From Bacteroidales bacterium (GTDB lineage: Bacteria > Bacteroidota > Bacteroidia > Bacteroidales > Muribaculaceae): 14,356 nucleotides of DNA. This document shows, in pieces, positions 6,115-14,222 of this stretch. Positions within the stretch are counted from its first letter, which is position 1. Each line of letters starts with the position of its first letter. A program made the translations under genes and the position numbers. Location: positions 1 to 14,356 of the forward strand of contig SFLG01000041.1 in assembly GCA_004553485.1 (NCBI GenBank), read 5' to 3'. The notes below the pieces were generated by a model. That model ran no database searches. It had not been told where the DNA came from and was given only the letters and a program-made list of their open reading frames with translations.

Positions 6115-6157
6115 GGGGGTGCATGATGCCACTCGGGGGCTGCGCCCCCGAACCCCC
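6115..6157. other. Nested GC-rich stem-loop at the region's right edge
   Basis: The inner stem CGGGGGC (6134-6140) / GCCCCCG (6144-6150) has a TGC loop. An outer stem GGGGGT (6115-6120) / ACCCCC (6152-6157) can enclose it. No T-run follows, so it is not a classical terminator. Base composition turns AT-rich right after it, which makes it a natural boundary. Confidence 0.5.
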
Positions 6158-6160
6158 TAA

Positions 6161-6404
6161 ACATCTGTTTAACAGCCGTTTCGCATTTGCAACCCGCTAC
6201 AAAATCGGGGATTTTTTAGACAGGACCCACGCAAATGCTACCAATTTGCCTGAGAGTCAAATCCTTAAGGCTTGATTTTTGCAGGACCCCCCAATTCCCC
6301 TGAGCCCACGAAAATCAAGGCCGGTTCTTTCCTTCCCTGCACCCTCCCGTCGGTCCTGTATCCTGCCCGACACCAACCCTGAAAAGCAGAATAGCAGTGT
6401 TTTA
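6161..6404. other. Intergenic leader with competing inverted repeats
   Basis: No gene is seen. GCATTTGC (6183-6190) is the exact reverse complement of GCAAATGC (6231-6238), whose GCAAAT can instead pair with ATTTGC (6244-6249), so two folds exclude each other. AAAATC-GGG-GATTTT (6201-6215) is a further small hairpin. A weak terminator-like element lies at 6257-6280: TCAA/TTGA and CC/GG stems around TTAA, then five T. Confidence 0.35.
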
Positions 6405-6441
6405 ACGTCTTTTCTCCTTCAAAAAGACGTGGCGATATTTG
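6405..6441 (+). promoter_or_regulatory. Tape measure promoter with a palindrome in the spacer
   Basis: TTTT (6410-6413), 20 bases, then GATATTTG (6434-6441), one mismatch from TAnnTTTG. The start site would be near 6448, with a leader of about 32 bases to the ATG. ACGTCTTTT (6405-6413) and AAAAGACGT (6422-6430) form a perfect 9-bp inverted repeat covering the -33 box and most of the spacer. It is a possible operator; without a T-run after it, a terminator is unlikely. Confidence 0.42.
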
Positions 6442-6479
6442 CAGGGAACACCTACAAACATCGTATTCAACAAGGAATT

Positions 6480-9400
6480 ATGGCAAATTATACTACTACC
6501 GCTAACGTCGTGCTCTCCGTCAACGGCAAACAGGCGCAGAAGATGCTCGCAACGCTCGAAAAGGACGCCAAACGTCTGGAGCGTGAACTGGCGAAAGCAT
6601 CTACTGCCGGTGACAAGGCCACGATGAAGAAACTTCAGCGCGAGTTGAAATCAACTCAGCGCATGATGGAGCAACTGAAAGGGTCATCGTCCTCTGTCGA
6701 TGCCACTCTGCGCCGTCTTGATAAAGCTACTCCCAAAGAGCTTAACAAGGCGTTGAAGCTGCTTCAGCAGCAACTCAACGGCATTCAGCGCGGCTCCGCC
6801 ACGTGGGATGCCCAAATCGCCAAGATTAAGGCTGTCAAGGCTGAACTCCAAAAGGTCAACGCCACGCTCGCCACACAGAAGTCTCTGTGGTCGAGAATGA
6901 ACACGTGGCTCAACAACGCCCAGACTGCCATCATGGCTTTTGCCGCCGCTGTTACCGGTCTGGTGATGGCCGGACGTAAAGCCGTCCAGTCATACGCAGA
7001 TATGGAAGAACAGATGGCAAACACCATCAAGTATACCCGTATGACCGCCGCAGAGGTTGAAGAACTAAACGAGATCTTCAAGGGTATGGATACCCGTCTC
7101 GCCCGCGAGCAGCTTAATCTTCTCGCCCAGGAGGGCGGGCGCCTCGGTTACAACACCGTGGCTTCCGTCAAGGAGTATGTCGAGGCAGCTTCCATTATCA
7201 ATGTCGCTCTCGTTGACCTCGGAGAAGGTGCAACGCAGACCATCGCCAAGTTGAGTAATATCTTCGGCATGGAGCAGATGTATGGTGTTAAAGACGCCAT
7301 GCTCAAAATCGGCTCCACGGTCAATCACCTTTCGCAGAACTGTACCGCTGCCAAGCCTTTTATCGTGGAGTTCGCACAGCGAATGGCCGGTATCGGCTCC
7401 ACAGCCAAAATGACTATCCCTGAGATTATGGCCTTTGCCGCCACTCTTGACGCTCACGGCCAAAAGGTGGAGATGTCGGCCACGGCTTTACAGCGTACCA
7501 TTATGGAGCTGTTCAAGAAACCGGCTGAGATGGCCCGAAAGGTGGGGCTGGAAACGAACTCTTTTATTGAAACGCTCAATAAAAGCACCACACAGGGCGT
7601 GATGATGTTCCTCGAAGCCCTGCATCGGCTGGGCGAGGACCAGGCTCTCGCCGTCCTCTCGCCGCTGTTCCAGGACCTCGGACTCGACGGTGCCCGTGTG
7701 TCCTCGGTGCTCTCGAACCTTTCTTCGCATCTCGACTTCCTCAAATGGCAGCTCGGCGAAGCGAACCAGGCATTTAAGGAGGGTACATCTGCCTCCAACG
7801 AGTATGCCATTTTCAACAACACCGTTCAGGCAAGCATCGACAAGGCGCGGAAGCGCGTCAGCGAACTTGCCATCGAACTCGGCGAAAAGCTTTACCCGCT
7901 GATGAAGCACATCTATACTTCATCATCGGCTTTTCTCCGTGTGCTGAATGTCCTTGTCGAGTTTATAGTAAAGCACCGCAAAGCCATCGCCAATGTCGTT
8001 ACCGTCATAGGGGTGTATTACGGCTGGGTGCTTTTGGTAAAGACAGCATCTCTCGCATGGCACGCCGTCCTCGGTGTCGGCAAAGCTGTTATGACAGCTT
8101 ACCGCACTGCAATCATTCTCGGTCGTATCGCCATGTTAGCCTTTACAAAAGGTTTGGGCGCAGCCACTCACGCCATGCGCCTTCTCAATACCGTCGTCAA
8201 GGCTAATCCCTTCGGATTAATCCTTTCCGTAATAGCTGCTGTTGTCATCGCTATAAAATCTCTCTGTGACCGCACTTCCGAATATACAAAGAAGATGCGT
8301 GAAGCCAGGAACACAGCCGCCAAGTTCAGCGAGGAGCTGAACAAGGAGATGCACAACATCGACACGCTCATGGGCCGTCTTGAAGCCGCCAAAAAAGGTA
8401 CGAAGGAATACAAGGAGGTCAAGGACGAAATCATCAAGCAGTACGGCAAATATCTGAAAGGGTTGATAAACGAGCGGGGCGAAATCATCAATCTTACAGC
8501 CGCATACAACCGGCTTGCCGCCGCGGCAAGGCTCGCCGCAAAGGAACGAGCCATTGAGACTGCCCGCGAAACAGCCGAGGAAACTCACCGTGATGCCCTG
8601 AAAGATCAGGCCAAGAAGCTGCAGCAGTCGCTCATCGACGAGGGCGTGGCCCTGCGCGATGCTGTCCGTATCACAAATACTGTCGTGTACCAGTTGGAAA
8701 CCACCGGCACACTTACCGAAGACATCGTCAGTGAGCTGCAAGCCATCAAGGGCAACGCCTGGCAAGCCAAAGGCTGGGCAGAGCACCCCGTCAACATCGT
8801 TAACGAGATGATAGGACAACAGACGGAGTACCGCGAGACGTTGGGAGCCATCGACACTATCGAGCGCGAACAGAATCCGCTCGCTACCTATCCCGAATCG
8901 GAACTGCGCCGCATCATTCCTTATCTGGAGGAAAAAGCGGCGGCCAACGAGGGTGGAACTATCGTGTTAGGTCTTAATCAGCCTAACCCGACTACGCGCA
9001 CTCTTACAGCACAGGAAGTCCATGACTTCCTCGAAGAAGCCCGTGCGCGCCTCTCTGTCGCCGAAACTCCCAACAATGCACCGGTCGCAGGTAATCCCGA
9101 TTTTACCCTTGATGATTATACTCCTTACGAAACCGTTGCCGACCGCCGCAAGGCCGAGCAGGAGCGCAAGGCTGCCGAAGCCGCCGCTCGTCGTGCCGAA
9201 ATCAAGGCCCGGCAGGAGTTCAAGCAGCAGCTCAACGATGCTAAAGGCGTATGGGAGGCCGGAGATACACAGAATCTGGCCGATTACTCGGCAGGTATGA
9301 AATCGTGGTCTGACTTCCTGCTCAAAAAGTACGAGCTTGAAGTCAAATATTACGATGACCGGCTGAAGATTTTTGAGGACAATAATCTTCAGGAAGACGA

Positions 9401-11009
9401 GGATTATCAAGAACTTTTGAAGAAAAAGGCCGAATTACAGGCGGCATGGCTCAAAAAGAATGCCGCTCTCAAAGTCGAGGACTCAAAGCGTCAGCAACAG
9501 GCCGAGGAAACTCAGGCGCAGATGGACTTTTATACGCCCGGCAACGAACTCTACGGCAAGGAGGAAGCCTTGCAACAGAGACTCTTTGAGATACGCATTA
9601 AGTATCTCAAACAGATGCAAGCCGCCTATAATAATGCCTCCGAGGAATGGCACAACTATCAGGTGCAGATTGAACAGGCCGAGGCCACGGAGCAGCTGCG
9701 CCGTCAGAAACTTCTCGCACAGCGTGTGGCCGAGTGGAAGAAGCAGTATGAATATCTCGAAGCCAAGAAGCGCTATGACCTCGAAGAAGAATTGTTGCTT
9801 GAGGCATACAACAAGAACCTTATTTCTTACGAGGAGTTCCTGCAAGCACAGGCAGACCTCCGCAAGAAGTACGCCACGGAATATCTGCCGCAGTCGGCCA
9901 GACCCGACGGCAATTCGCCCAAGGCTATGGACGAGCAGAAGCGGCGAGACCTCGACCGCGTGGCCTCGCTCGAAGCCCAGGGTGTAATCTCCCATGAACA
10001 GGCGGAGAAAGCCAAGGAGCGCATCTCCCGTAATTACGAGAAGAAGCGCCTCGACGCCGTGCGGCGCTTTGGCTCTCAGGAGACCAACCAGTTGCTCGAC
10101 ATATACGAGGCGTGGAAAAATTTCTTTGACTCCACGGAGGAAGACGGCGGCAACTGGGCCACACGCCTTGCAGCTCTCGCTTCGTCGGTTTTCTCTGTCA
10201 TGAACGCCGGTATGCAGCAGTATTCCGAGTATGTCAGCGCTTGCGCCGAACTCGAAACTGCAAAGGTCGAGAAAAAGTATGACCGTGAAATCGAGCTTGC
10301 CGAGGGCAACTCTTACAAGGTCAAGAAAGCCGAAAAGGAGAAAGAAGCCGCCAAGGCTAAAATCAAGAACGAAGCCAACAAGAAGATGTTCGCCATGCAG
10401 GTGATACAGGCCGTGGCGCAGACTGCTACCAACGCCCTTAATGCCTACGGCTCCGCCGCAGCTATCCCCGTGGTCGGTTATATCCTCGCACCTATCGCGG
10501 CGGCTATGGCCGTGGCCGCAGGTGCGCTGCAAATCGCGACCATCAAGAAGCAGCAACAGGCTTCCGAGGCACAGGGCTACGCCGAGGGCGGTTTTACCAA
10601 GCCCGGTCGAAAAGATGAACCCGCAGGAGTGGTCCATGCCGGAGAGTGGGTCGCCTCGCAGAAGCTCGTCAATAATCCCCGGACGCGGCCTTTGCTTGAA
10701 GCCCTCGACTACGCGCAGCGCACCAACACTCTCGGAAGCATAACTCACTCCGACGTATCGCGGTCTATCACAGCCCCCATGATGATTGCGGCGCAGCCTC
10801 AATCAACCCCGGCTCCGGCTGTTACCAACATTTATACGTCAGAGGGAGAGAGGAACGGCGACTACGCCGTTATTATGAAACGTCTCGCGGACCGCCTCGA
10901 TGAACCGTTTGTGACCGTGAACACCGTGACCGGCGATCACGGCATACAACACGCTCAGGAGGAATACGACAAACTTATGCGAAACAAAGCACCTAAATCA
11001 CGCAAGTAA
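6480..11009 (+). CDS. Phage tail tape measure protein, 1509 aa
   Basis: It sets tail length and lines the tail tube. I start at ATG 6480 (MANYTTTANVVLSVNGKQAQ), preceded by AAGGAATT; the frame is open further upstream, but that part is Pro/Ser/Arg-rich and crosses the promoter. Domains: helical coiled coil (about 14-140), first hydrophobic segment (149-165), a conserved core with MEEQMANTIKYTRM and LGLDGARVSSVLSNLSSHLD of the TP901-1 type (PhageMin_Tail), hydrophobic segments near 507-535 and 576-596, long charged coiled coils (about 600-1300), another hydrophobic stretch (about 1321-1350) and a C-terminal GGFTKPGRKDEPAGVVHAGE box common in Bacteroidetes tape measure proteins. The next gene starts two bases after the stop. 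At about 4.5 kb it predicts a long flexible tail, roughly 220 nm by the usual 0.15 nm per residue. Confidence 0.93.
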   Translation: MANYTTTANVVLSVNGKQAQKMLATLEKDAKRLERELAKASTAGDKATMKKLQRELKSTQRMMEQLKGSSSSVDATLRRLDKATPKELNKALKLLQQQLNGIQRGSATWDAQIAKIKAVKAELQKVNATLATQKSLWSRMNTWLNNAQTAIMAFAAAVTGLVMAGRKAVQSYADMEEQMANTIKYTRMTAAEVEELNEIFKGMDTRLAREQLNLLAQEGGRLGYNTVASVKEYVEAASIINVALVDLGEGATQTIAKLSNIFGMEQMYGVKDAMLKIGSTVNHLSQNCTAAKPFIVEFAQRMAGIGSTAKMTIPEIMAFAATLDAHGQKVEMSATALQRTIMELFKKPAEMARKVGLETNSFIETLNKSTTQGVMMFLEALHRLGEDQALAVLSPLFQDLGLDGARVSSVLSNLSSHLDFLKWQLGEANQAFKEGTSASNEYAIFNNTVQASIDKARKRVSELAIELGEKLYPLMKHIYTSSSAFLRVLNVLVEFIVKHRKAIANVVTVIGVYYGWVLLVKTASLAWHAVLGVGKAVMTAYRTAIILGRIAMLAFTKGLGAATHAMRLLNTVVKANPFGLILSVIAAVVIAIKSLCDRTSEYTKKMREARNTAAKFSEELNKEMHNIDTLMGRLEAAKKGTKEYKEVKDEIIKQYGKYLKGLINERGEIINLTAAYNRLAAAARLAAKERAIETARETAEETHRDALKDQAKKLQQSLIDEGVALRDAVRITNTVVYQLETTGTLTEDIVSELQAIKGNAWQAKGWAEHPVNIVNEMIGQQTEYRETLGAIDTIEREQNPLATYPESELRRIIPYLEEKAAANEGGTIVLGLNQPNPTTRTLTAQEVHDFLEEARARLSVAETPNNAPVAGNPDFTLDDYTPYETVADRRKAEQERKAAEAAARRAEIKARQEFKQQLNDAKGVWEAGDTQNLADYSAGMKSWSDFLLKKYELEVKYYDDRLKIFEDNNLQEDEDYQELLKKKAELQAAWLKKNAALKVEDSKRQQQAEETQAQMDFYTPGNELYGKEEALQQRLFEIRIKYLKQMQAAYNNASEEWHNYQVQIEQAEATEQLRRQKLLAQRVAEWKKQYEYLEAKKRYDLEEELLLEAYNKNLISYEEFLQAQADLRKKYATEYLPQSARPDGNSPKAMDEQKRRDLDRVASLEAQGVISHEQAEKAKERISRNYEKKRLDAVRRFGSQETNQLLDIYEAWKNFFDSTEEDGGNWATRLAALASSVFSVMNAGMQQYSEYVSACAELETAKVEKKYDREIELAEGNSYKVKKAEKEKEAAKAKIKNEANKKMFAMQVIQAVAQTATNALNAYGSAAAIPVVGYILAPIAAAMAVAAGALQIATIKKQQQASEAQGYAEGGFTKPGRKDEPAGVVHAGEWVASQKLVNNPRTRPLLEALDYAQRTNTLGSITHSDVSRSITAPMMIAAQPQSTPAPAVTNIYTSEGERNGDYAVIMKRLADRLDEPFVTVNTVTGDHGIQHAQEEYDKLMRNKAPKSRK

Positions 11010-11011
11010 TT

Positions 11012-12862
11012 ATGGAAATACGCATCAACGGCAAACCCGCCATGCTCAAAAAGGGCACTTCGTTTGAATATGTGGCCGAAAACCGCCTCTTTTCGGGCAG
11101 TGACGGCTACACTTTATCCATCACTTTTCCGCTGCGCCAGTGCTCGCAGAACCTCGACATCTTCGGCCATATCAACCGTGCCGACGTAATCGCGGGCAAG
11201 GTTATCTTCGACTGCGAAATCCGCGACCGAAACTTCTACAAGTTCGGCTCCATCGTCATCACAGAGATAACCGATGCCGAGGTCAAGACGCAGTTCCTCG
11301 AAGGGCGCTCCGAGCAGAACTTCGACGTCACTTTCGATGACATCTACATTGACGAACTCGACCTCGGCAACGCTTCGGGCTGCAACGACTCTACGCCCGA
11401 AAAAGCCTGGAACCCGCATCTCAACAATATGAAGTGCGTGGCCCTGCCGTGGGTCAACGACTATTCGGGCAATATTCAGAATCTCGCCGACTTCCACCCG
11501 GAGGAGCGCAATGCCGACAGTACGCTAAAATCGCAGTCGTATTATTCTTGGAATGCAGACTGCAAAGGCCGCTCTTGGCAGCCGTATCTTATTTACATCA
11601 CCCGCCAAATCTGCCAACAGGTAGGGTACGCTGCCGACTTCTCGAAATGGGAGGAAAAGGAGGAATATAAGTATCTCCTTATCTGCAACACTCTGCCGTA
11701 TGCGTGGGACACTGCGGGCTTCGCCCGTGCGCTCCCTCATTGGACCGTGGCCGAGTTCTTCGAGAAGTTGGAGTTGTTTCTTAACGGTGAGTTCACAATC
11801 AACCACCGCGCTCACACCATCGACTTCGCATTCACCGAGGCAACACTTGCCGCCACCGCGCCCGTGCTGCTCGACAGCATCGTGGACGAGCACACCGTAG
11901 AGGTCACGGTGGAGGAAGACCGCTGCGAATATGCCGAGGCGAAGAACCTTGTCTACAAGGAGTGCGACCACGAAATGTGGAAATTCTACTCCTGCGACTG
12001 GTTTATCAAGGCATGGAGTAAAACTTGCGTCAGATACCCGACAATGCGTGAGCTGCTTGCCGCCAACAAGTCGTTTGCCACTTGGAACGGCAGCACTTCG
12101 CGTGACTCCCGGCGCGACAAGCTGCTCTATGCCGAGGACATCGACACTTACTTTGTGGTGCGCTCGCTGTCTAAAACGCTTGTCGAGGTAAGGCCGGGCT
12201 GGATGCCGAACCGCTATACCTACAAGATGGAGTTGCGGCCCGTCAATATGTTCGGAGGGCGCATCGTCAATGAAGACGAGGACGCCGACGAAACCGAAAT
12301 CGAGTTCGTACCGGCGTGGGTCGACGAGACGGAGGACAAATACGGTCGTGTCCTGTTCCTGTCGTTCTCCGGCTACGACGAAAACGAAAGCGTCAACACT
12401 TCCTGGTCCCGCGACCCCGACCAACACAAGCAGGAGATTGACAACACTCTCTTTCAGCCGTTCACGATGCAGTCGCTCTCGGCAGGTGAGCGCACCAAGA
12501 AAGCCGAGTATTACAGCGTGATCTATGTGGCATGGTGGGACGGAGCACAGTCAACCGAAGGGAAGTTGCCTCACCCTTATGTCGAGGACATCGAGATTTT
12601 GCCCGACTGGAGCAACTTCATCAATATTCATTTCTCCCTACGTCTGAACAACCGCTATCTGAACAGTAAGCGCACCGTCCACAACATCAACACCAGGCAG
12701 AAGACTACCTTTAAGTTCCTCTCAGACTCAATCCCGAACCCTCGCGCCGTGTTTCTTATCCGTGGAAAGCGCTACCTCTGCGAGAAAATGACTGCGACAT
12801 TCACGGAGAACGGAATGTCGCAGCTCATCAAGGGTATCTTCTGGCCAATCGTGGAGGACTAA
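11012..12862 (+). CDS. Tail protein after the tape measure (distal tail or hub-like), 616 aa
   Basis: The product begins MEIRINGKPAMLKKGTSFEY and is rich in beta-strand patterns and aromatic residues, with no signal peptide or membrane segment. An N-terminal strand domain (about 1-110, with FPLRQCSQNLDIFGHINR) is followed by a larger acidic middle and a C-terminal part ending LIKGIFWPIVED. Genes directly after the tape measure in siphophages encode the distal tail protein and the tail hub or tip, and this spacing (two bases) indicates coupled expression. The family is not recognisable to me, so the role rests on position. It is the last gene of the tail unit; its stop codon overlaps that of the convergent integrase, so no separate tip or fibre gene follows here. 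Confidence 0.65.
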   Translation: MEIRINGKPAMLKKGTSFEYVAENRLFSGSDGYTLSITFPLRQCSQNLDIFGHINRADVIAGKVIFDCEIRDRNFYKFGSIVITEITDAEVKTQFLEGRSEQNFDVTFDDIYIDELDLGNASGCNDSTPEKAWNPHLNNMKCVALPWVNDYSGNIQNLADFHPEERNADSTLKSQSYYSWNADCKGRSWQPYLIYITRQICQQVGYAADFSKWEEKEEYKYLLICNTLPYAWDTAGFARALPHWTVAEFFEKLELFLNGEFTINHRAHTIDFAFTEATLAATAPVLLDSIVDEHTVEVTVEEDRCEYAEAKNLVYKECDHEMWKFYSCDWFIKAWSKTCVRYPTMRELLAANKSFATWNGSTSRDSRRDKLLYAEDIDTYFVVRSLSKTLVEVRPGWMPNRYTYKMELRPVNMFGGRIVNEDEDADETEIEFVPAWVDETEDKYGRVLFLSFSGYDENESVNTSWSRDPDQHKQEIDNTLFQPFTMQSLSAGERTKKAEYYSVIYVAWWDGAQSTEGKLPHPYVEDIEILPDWSNFINIHFSLRLNNRYLNSKRTVHNINTRQKTTFKFLSDSIPNPRAVFLIRGKRYLCEKMTATFTENGMSQLIKGIFWPIVED

Positions 12863-14133
12863 ACGGCGGATTGACTTGCGTTCGTTTGCGCGGCTACCTT
12901 TTTGGGTCGGCCGCGTTTTTTAGGTGTATTCGGGTGAACGCCGTAAAGTACCCAATCAAGAACTTTTCGGTTAGCCTCGTCGATTTTACGCTTGTCGAAC
13001 TCGATGTAGATGTCAGTAACAGTGTTACCGCCATGACCGAGAGCAGCCGCTATCGTCTCCTTCGGAATATCGAGGCTTGCTGCTATCGTTGCCCATGAGT
13101 GACGGGCCCAATAAGTGGTAAGTTCTCCAAGCATCAGTTGGTCGCGGATTTCGCGGAGGCCGGTGCAGAGGTTGTTATAAAAGTGGCGGTAGTTGGCGTA
13201 GGTGTCCGTGAAGTTGAGCAGATGATTCTCACCTGCGTAACGCTCGATTATCTCGCGAGCCTCACGTTCCACCTTGATAGAGTAAGGCTTATGGGTCTTG
13301 GCGCGAATGTAGTCAACCCTGCCGCCGTTGATACATTTAAGACCGCACAAGTCCACGCAGTTTATGCCAATAAGCATAAACGTGAGTTTGAAGAAGTCGA
13401 GGTACTTCTGCTGCCATTCTTCGGTACACTGATGATTGAAGATGCGGCGCAGCGTTTCAACGTCGAAGTTGCGCTTGCGCGTCACCTCCTGTTTGATTTT
13501 GAAACGACGGAACGGGTAGTGAGTGGTGATTTCGCAGTCGATGGCGAAATTGCAGACGGCACGAAGATTGCGCATGTTTATGGCGCGGGCATTTGCAGAC
13601 GGGGCTGTTATCGCCATAAACTCGTCAAAGTCCAACAACCACTCCAAATCGATGTCCTCGAATTTGAGAGTTTTGAAGGCGTCCTCAGAGAGGTATGCCT
13701 TGATGCGGTTGTATGTCGTTCGGTAGATTTCCTTTGTCCGGGGATTCTTTTTGTGGGCCATGAAGCGCTCGAACACTTTTGCGACTGTGTTCTGATCTTC
13801 TTCGGCCTTGGCGGGTTTTACGTCCTGGGGATTGATGACGGACTGAATGTGGTCGCGTATCTGGACCGCGCTCATATCGGCGAGCTTGCCCTCGTCGGCC
13901 AGTTTGAGGATGATAGTGTCAACCTCAATCTTGCGGGCGGCAATGTATTTGTTGTACATCATTGCCTCGGGGTGACCGACTACTTTTTCAGTCTGCGCGT
14001 TCCATTGTTTCTCGGTAAGGGAGATGCCGAGAGGGTAGGACGCAATTTTACGGAGGCTTAAAAATTTTACCTGTCTGTCAAAAAAAGTGGTGCTGCTGTT
14101 TGCGTGAGGATTTTTGGCGCAAACCTGGCGCAA
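12859..14133 (-). CDS. Tyrosine recombinase / prophage integrase, 424 aa
   Basis: It catalyses site-specific insertion and excision. Order: an N-terminal arm-binding-like segment (about 1-60, with SYPLGISLTEKQWN), a SAM-like core-binding domain (about 105-205) and the catalytic domain (about 220-395). Catalytic residues, counted from the TTG start: Lys near 279 (RAKTHKP), Arg344 in YWARHSWAT, His367 in LGHGG and nucleophile Tyr376 in TDIYIEF. The usual first Arg is replaced (LIGINCVDL, Ile near 255), and Tyr341 stands at the first His of HxxR. Bacteroidetes integrases such as IntDOT also deviate at the first Arg. A C-terminal KKRGRPKK (405-412) is an AT-hook. No ATG or GTG precedes in frame; TTG 14133 with GAGG upstream is the only start, and the frame stays open to about 14240. 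The stop overlaps the tail gene's stop. Confidence 0.88.
   Translation of the reverse strand: MRQVCAKNPHANSSTTFFDRQVKFLSLRKIASYPLGISLTEKQWNAQTEKVVGHPEAMMYNKYIAARKIEVDTIILKLADEGKLADMSAVQIRDHIQSVINPQDVKPAKAEEDQNTVAKVFERFMAHKKNPRTKEIYRTTYNRIKAYLSEDAFKTLKFEDIDLEWLLDFDEFMAITAPSANARAINMRNLRAVCNFAIDCEITTHYPFRRFKIKQEVTRKRNFDVETLRRIFNHQCTEEWQQKYLDFFKLTFMLIGINCVDLCGLKCINGGRVDYIRAKTHKPYSIKVEREAREIIERYAGENHLLNFTDTYANYRHFYNNLCTGLREIRDQLMLGELTTYWARHSWATIAASLDIPKETIAAALGHGGNTVTDIYIEFDKRKIDEANRKVLDWVLYGVHPNTPKKRGRPKKVAAQTNASQSAV
12889..12921 (+). terminator. Terminator of the tail operon inside the integrase gene
   Basis: CGCGGC (12889-12894) and GCCGCG (12910-12915), with ACC/GGT pairing further in, form a GC-rich hairpin followed by six T (12916-12921). 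It lies 27 bases after the stop of the 616-aa gene. On the other strand these bases are codons of the integrase's AT-hook. Confidence 0.75.
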
Positions 14134-14135
14134 AC
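14098..14135. repeat. Tandem and inverted repeats at the integrase start
   Basis: TGGCGCAAAC occurs at 14115-14124 and 14126-14135 with an 11-bp period. GTTTGCG (14098-14104) is inverted with respect to CGCAAAC in both. The repeats overlap the first codons of the integrase, including its TTG. Their arrangement resembles arm-type integrase binding sites or an autoregulatory operator; this is inferred. Confidence 0.5.
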
Positions 14136-14140
14136 AAACC

Positions 14141-14180
14141 TCGGCAACTTTCGGCTTTTTCCGCCAATTTTCGGCAGAGC
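14141..14180. repeat. Four 10-bp phased repeats, likely curved DNA
   Basis: The units TCGGCAACTT, TCGGCTTTTT, CCGCCAATTT and TCGGCAGAGC follow one another with an exact 10-bp step. Three of them carry an A/T tract at the same helical phase, a pattern expected to bend DNA. A run of nine T follows at 14186-14194. Confidence 0.5.
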
Positions 14181-14222
14181 AGGTCTTTTTTTTTAAGCTT
14201 GCGTACTGCCTTTTTGAGGAAG

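Larger units (their letters stand above)
4886..6160. other. 1.3-kb gene-free, stem-loop-rich region; candidate structured RNA
   Basis: Several frames are open because the plus strand is pyrimidine-rich and poor in stop codons, but all translations are low-complexity (Arg/Ser/Pro), mutually overlapping and lack a convincing start or domain, so I see no protein gene. Instead there are many GC-rich stem-loops: 4989-5027, 5084-5114, 5173-5203, 5670-5692, 5732-5773, 5995-6017 and 6115-6157, plus small ones at 5375-5386, 5612-5622 and 5779-5788. CTCCGCTTGCT recurs at 4952-4962 and 5232-5242. Wobble pairs at 4989-5027 and 5670-5692 favour a plus-strand RNA; the second hairpin module and the purine-rich minus strand favour the other. 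A large noncoding RNA, a multi-site protein-binding region or relics of another element are all possible. Confidence 0.4.

Noticed and set aside
5811..6132. Minus-strand frames of 70 and 96 codons
   Set aside because: Cys/Arg-rich low-complexity translations that overlap one another, with no recognisable start context or family.
6134..6150. Intrinsic terminator at the CGGGGGC-TGC-GCCCCCG hairpin
   Set aside because: No T-run follows on either strand; the flanking bases are runs of C and G.
4886..6160. Diversity-generating retroelement template region
   Set aside because: No reverse transcriptase in the window and no adenine-biased variable repeat matching any part of this stretch in the tail or fibre genes.
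6279..6479. N-terminal extension of the tape measure protein
   Set aside because: The 67 extra residues are Pro/Ser/Arg-rich and cross a promoter and palindrome, while ATG 6480 has a leader with AAGGAATT and starts a typical sequence.
9483..10802. 439-codon minus-strand frame
   Set aside because: It is antisense to the well-supported tape measure gene, and its composition is the mirror of coiled-coil codons.
11525..12427. 300-codon minus-strand frame
   Set aside because: Antisense shadow of the 616-aa tail gene.
13099..14061. 320-codon plus-strand frame
   Set aside because: Antisense shadow of the integrase, which has clear catalytic motifs.
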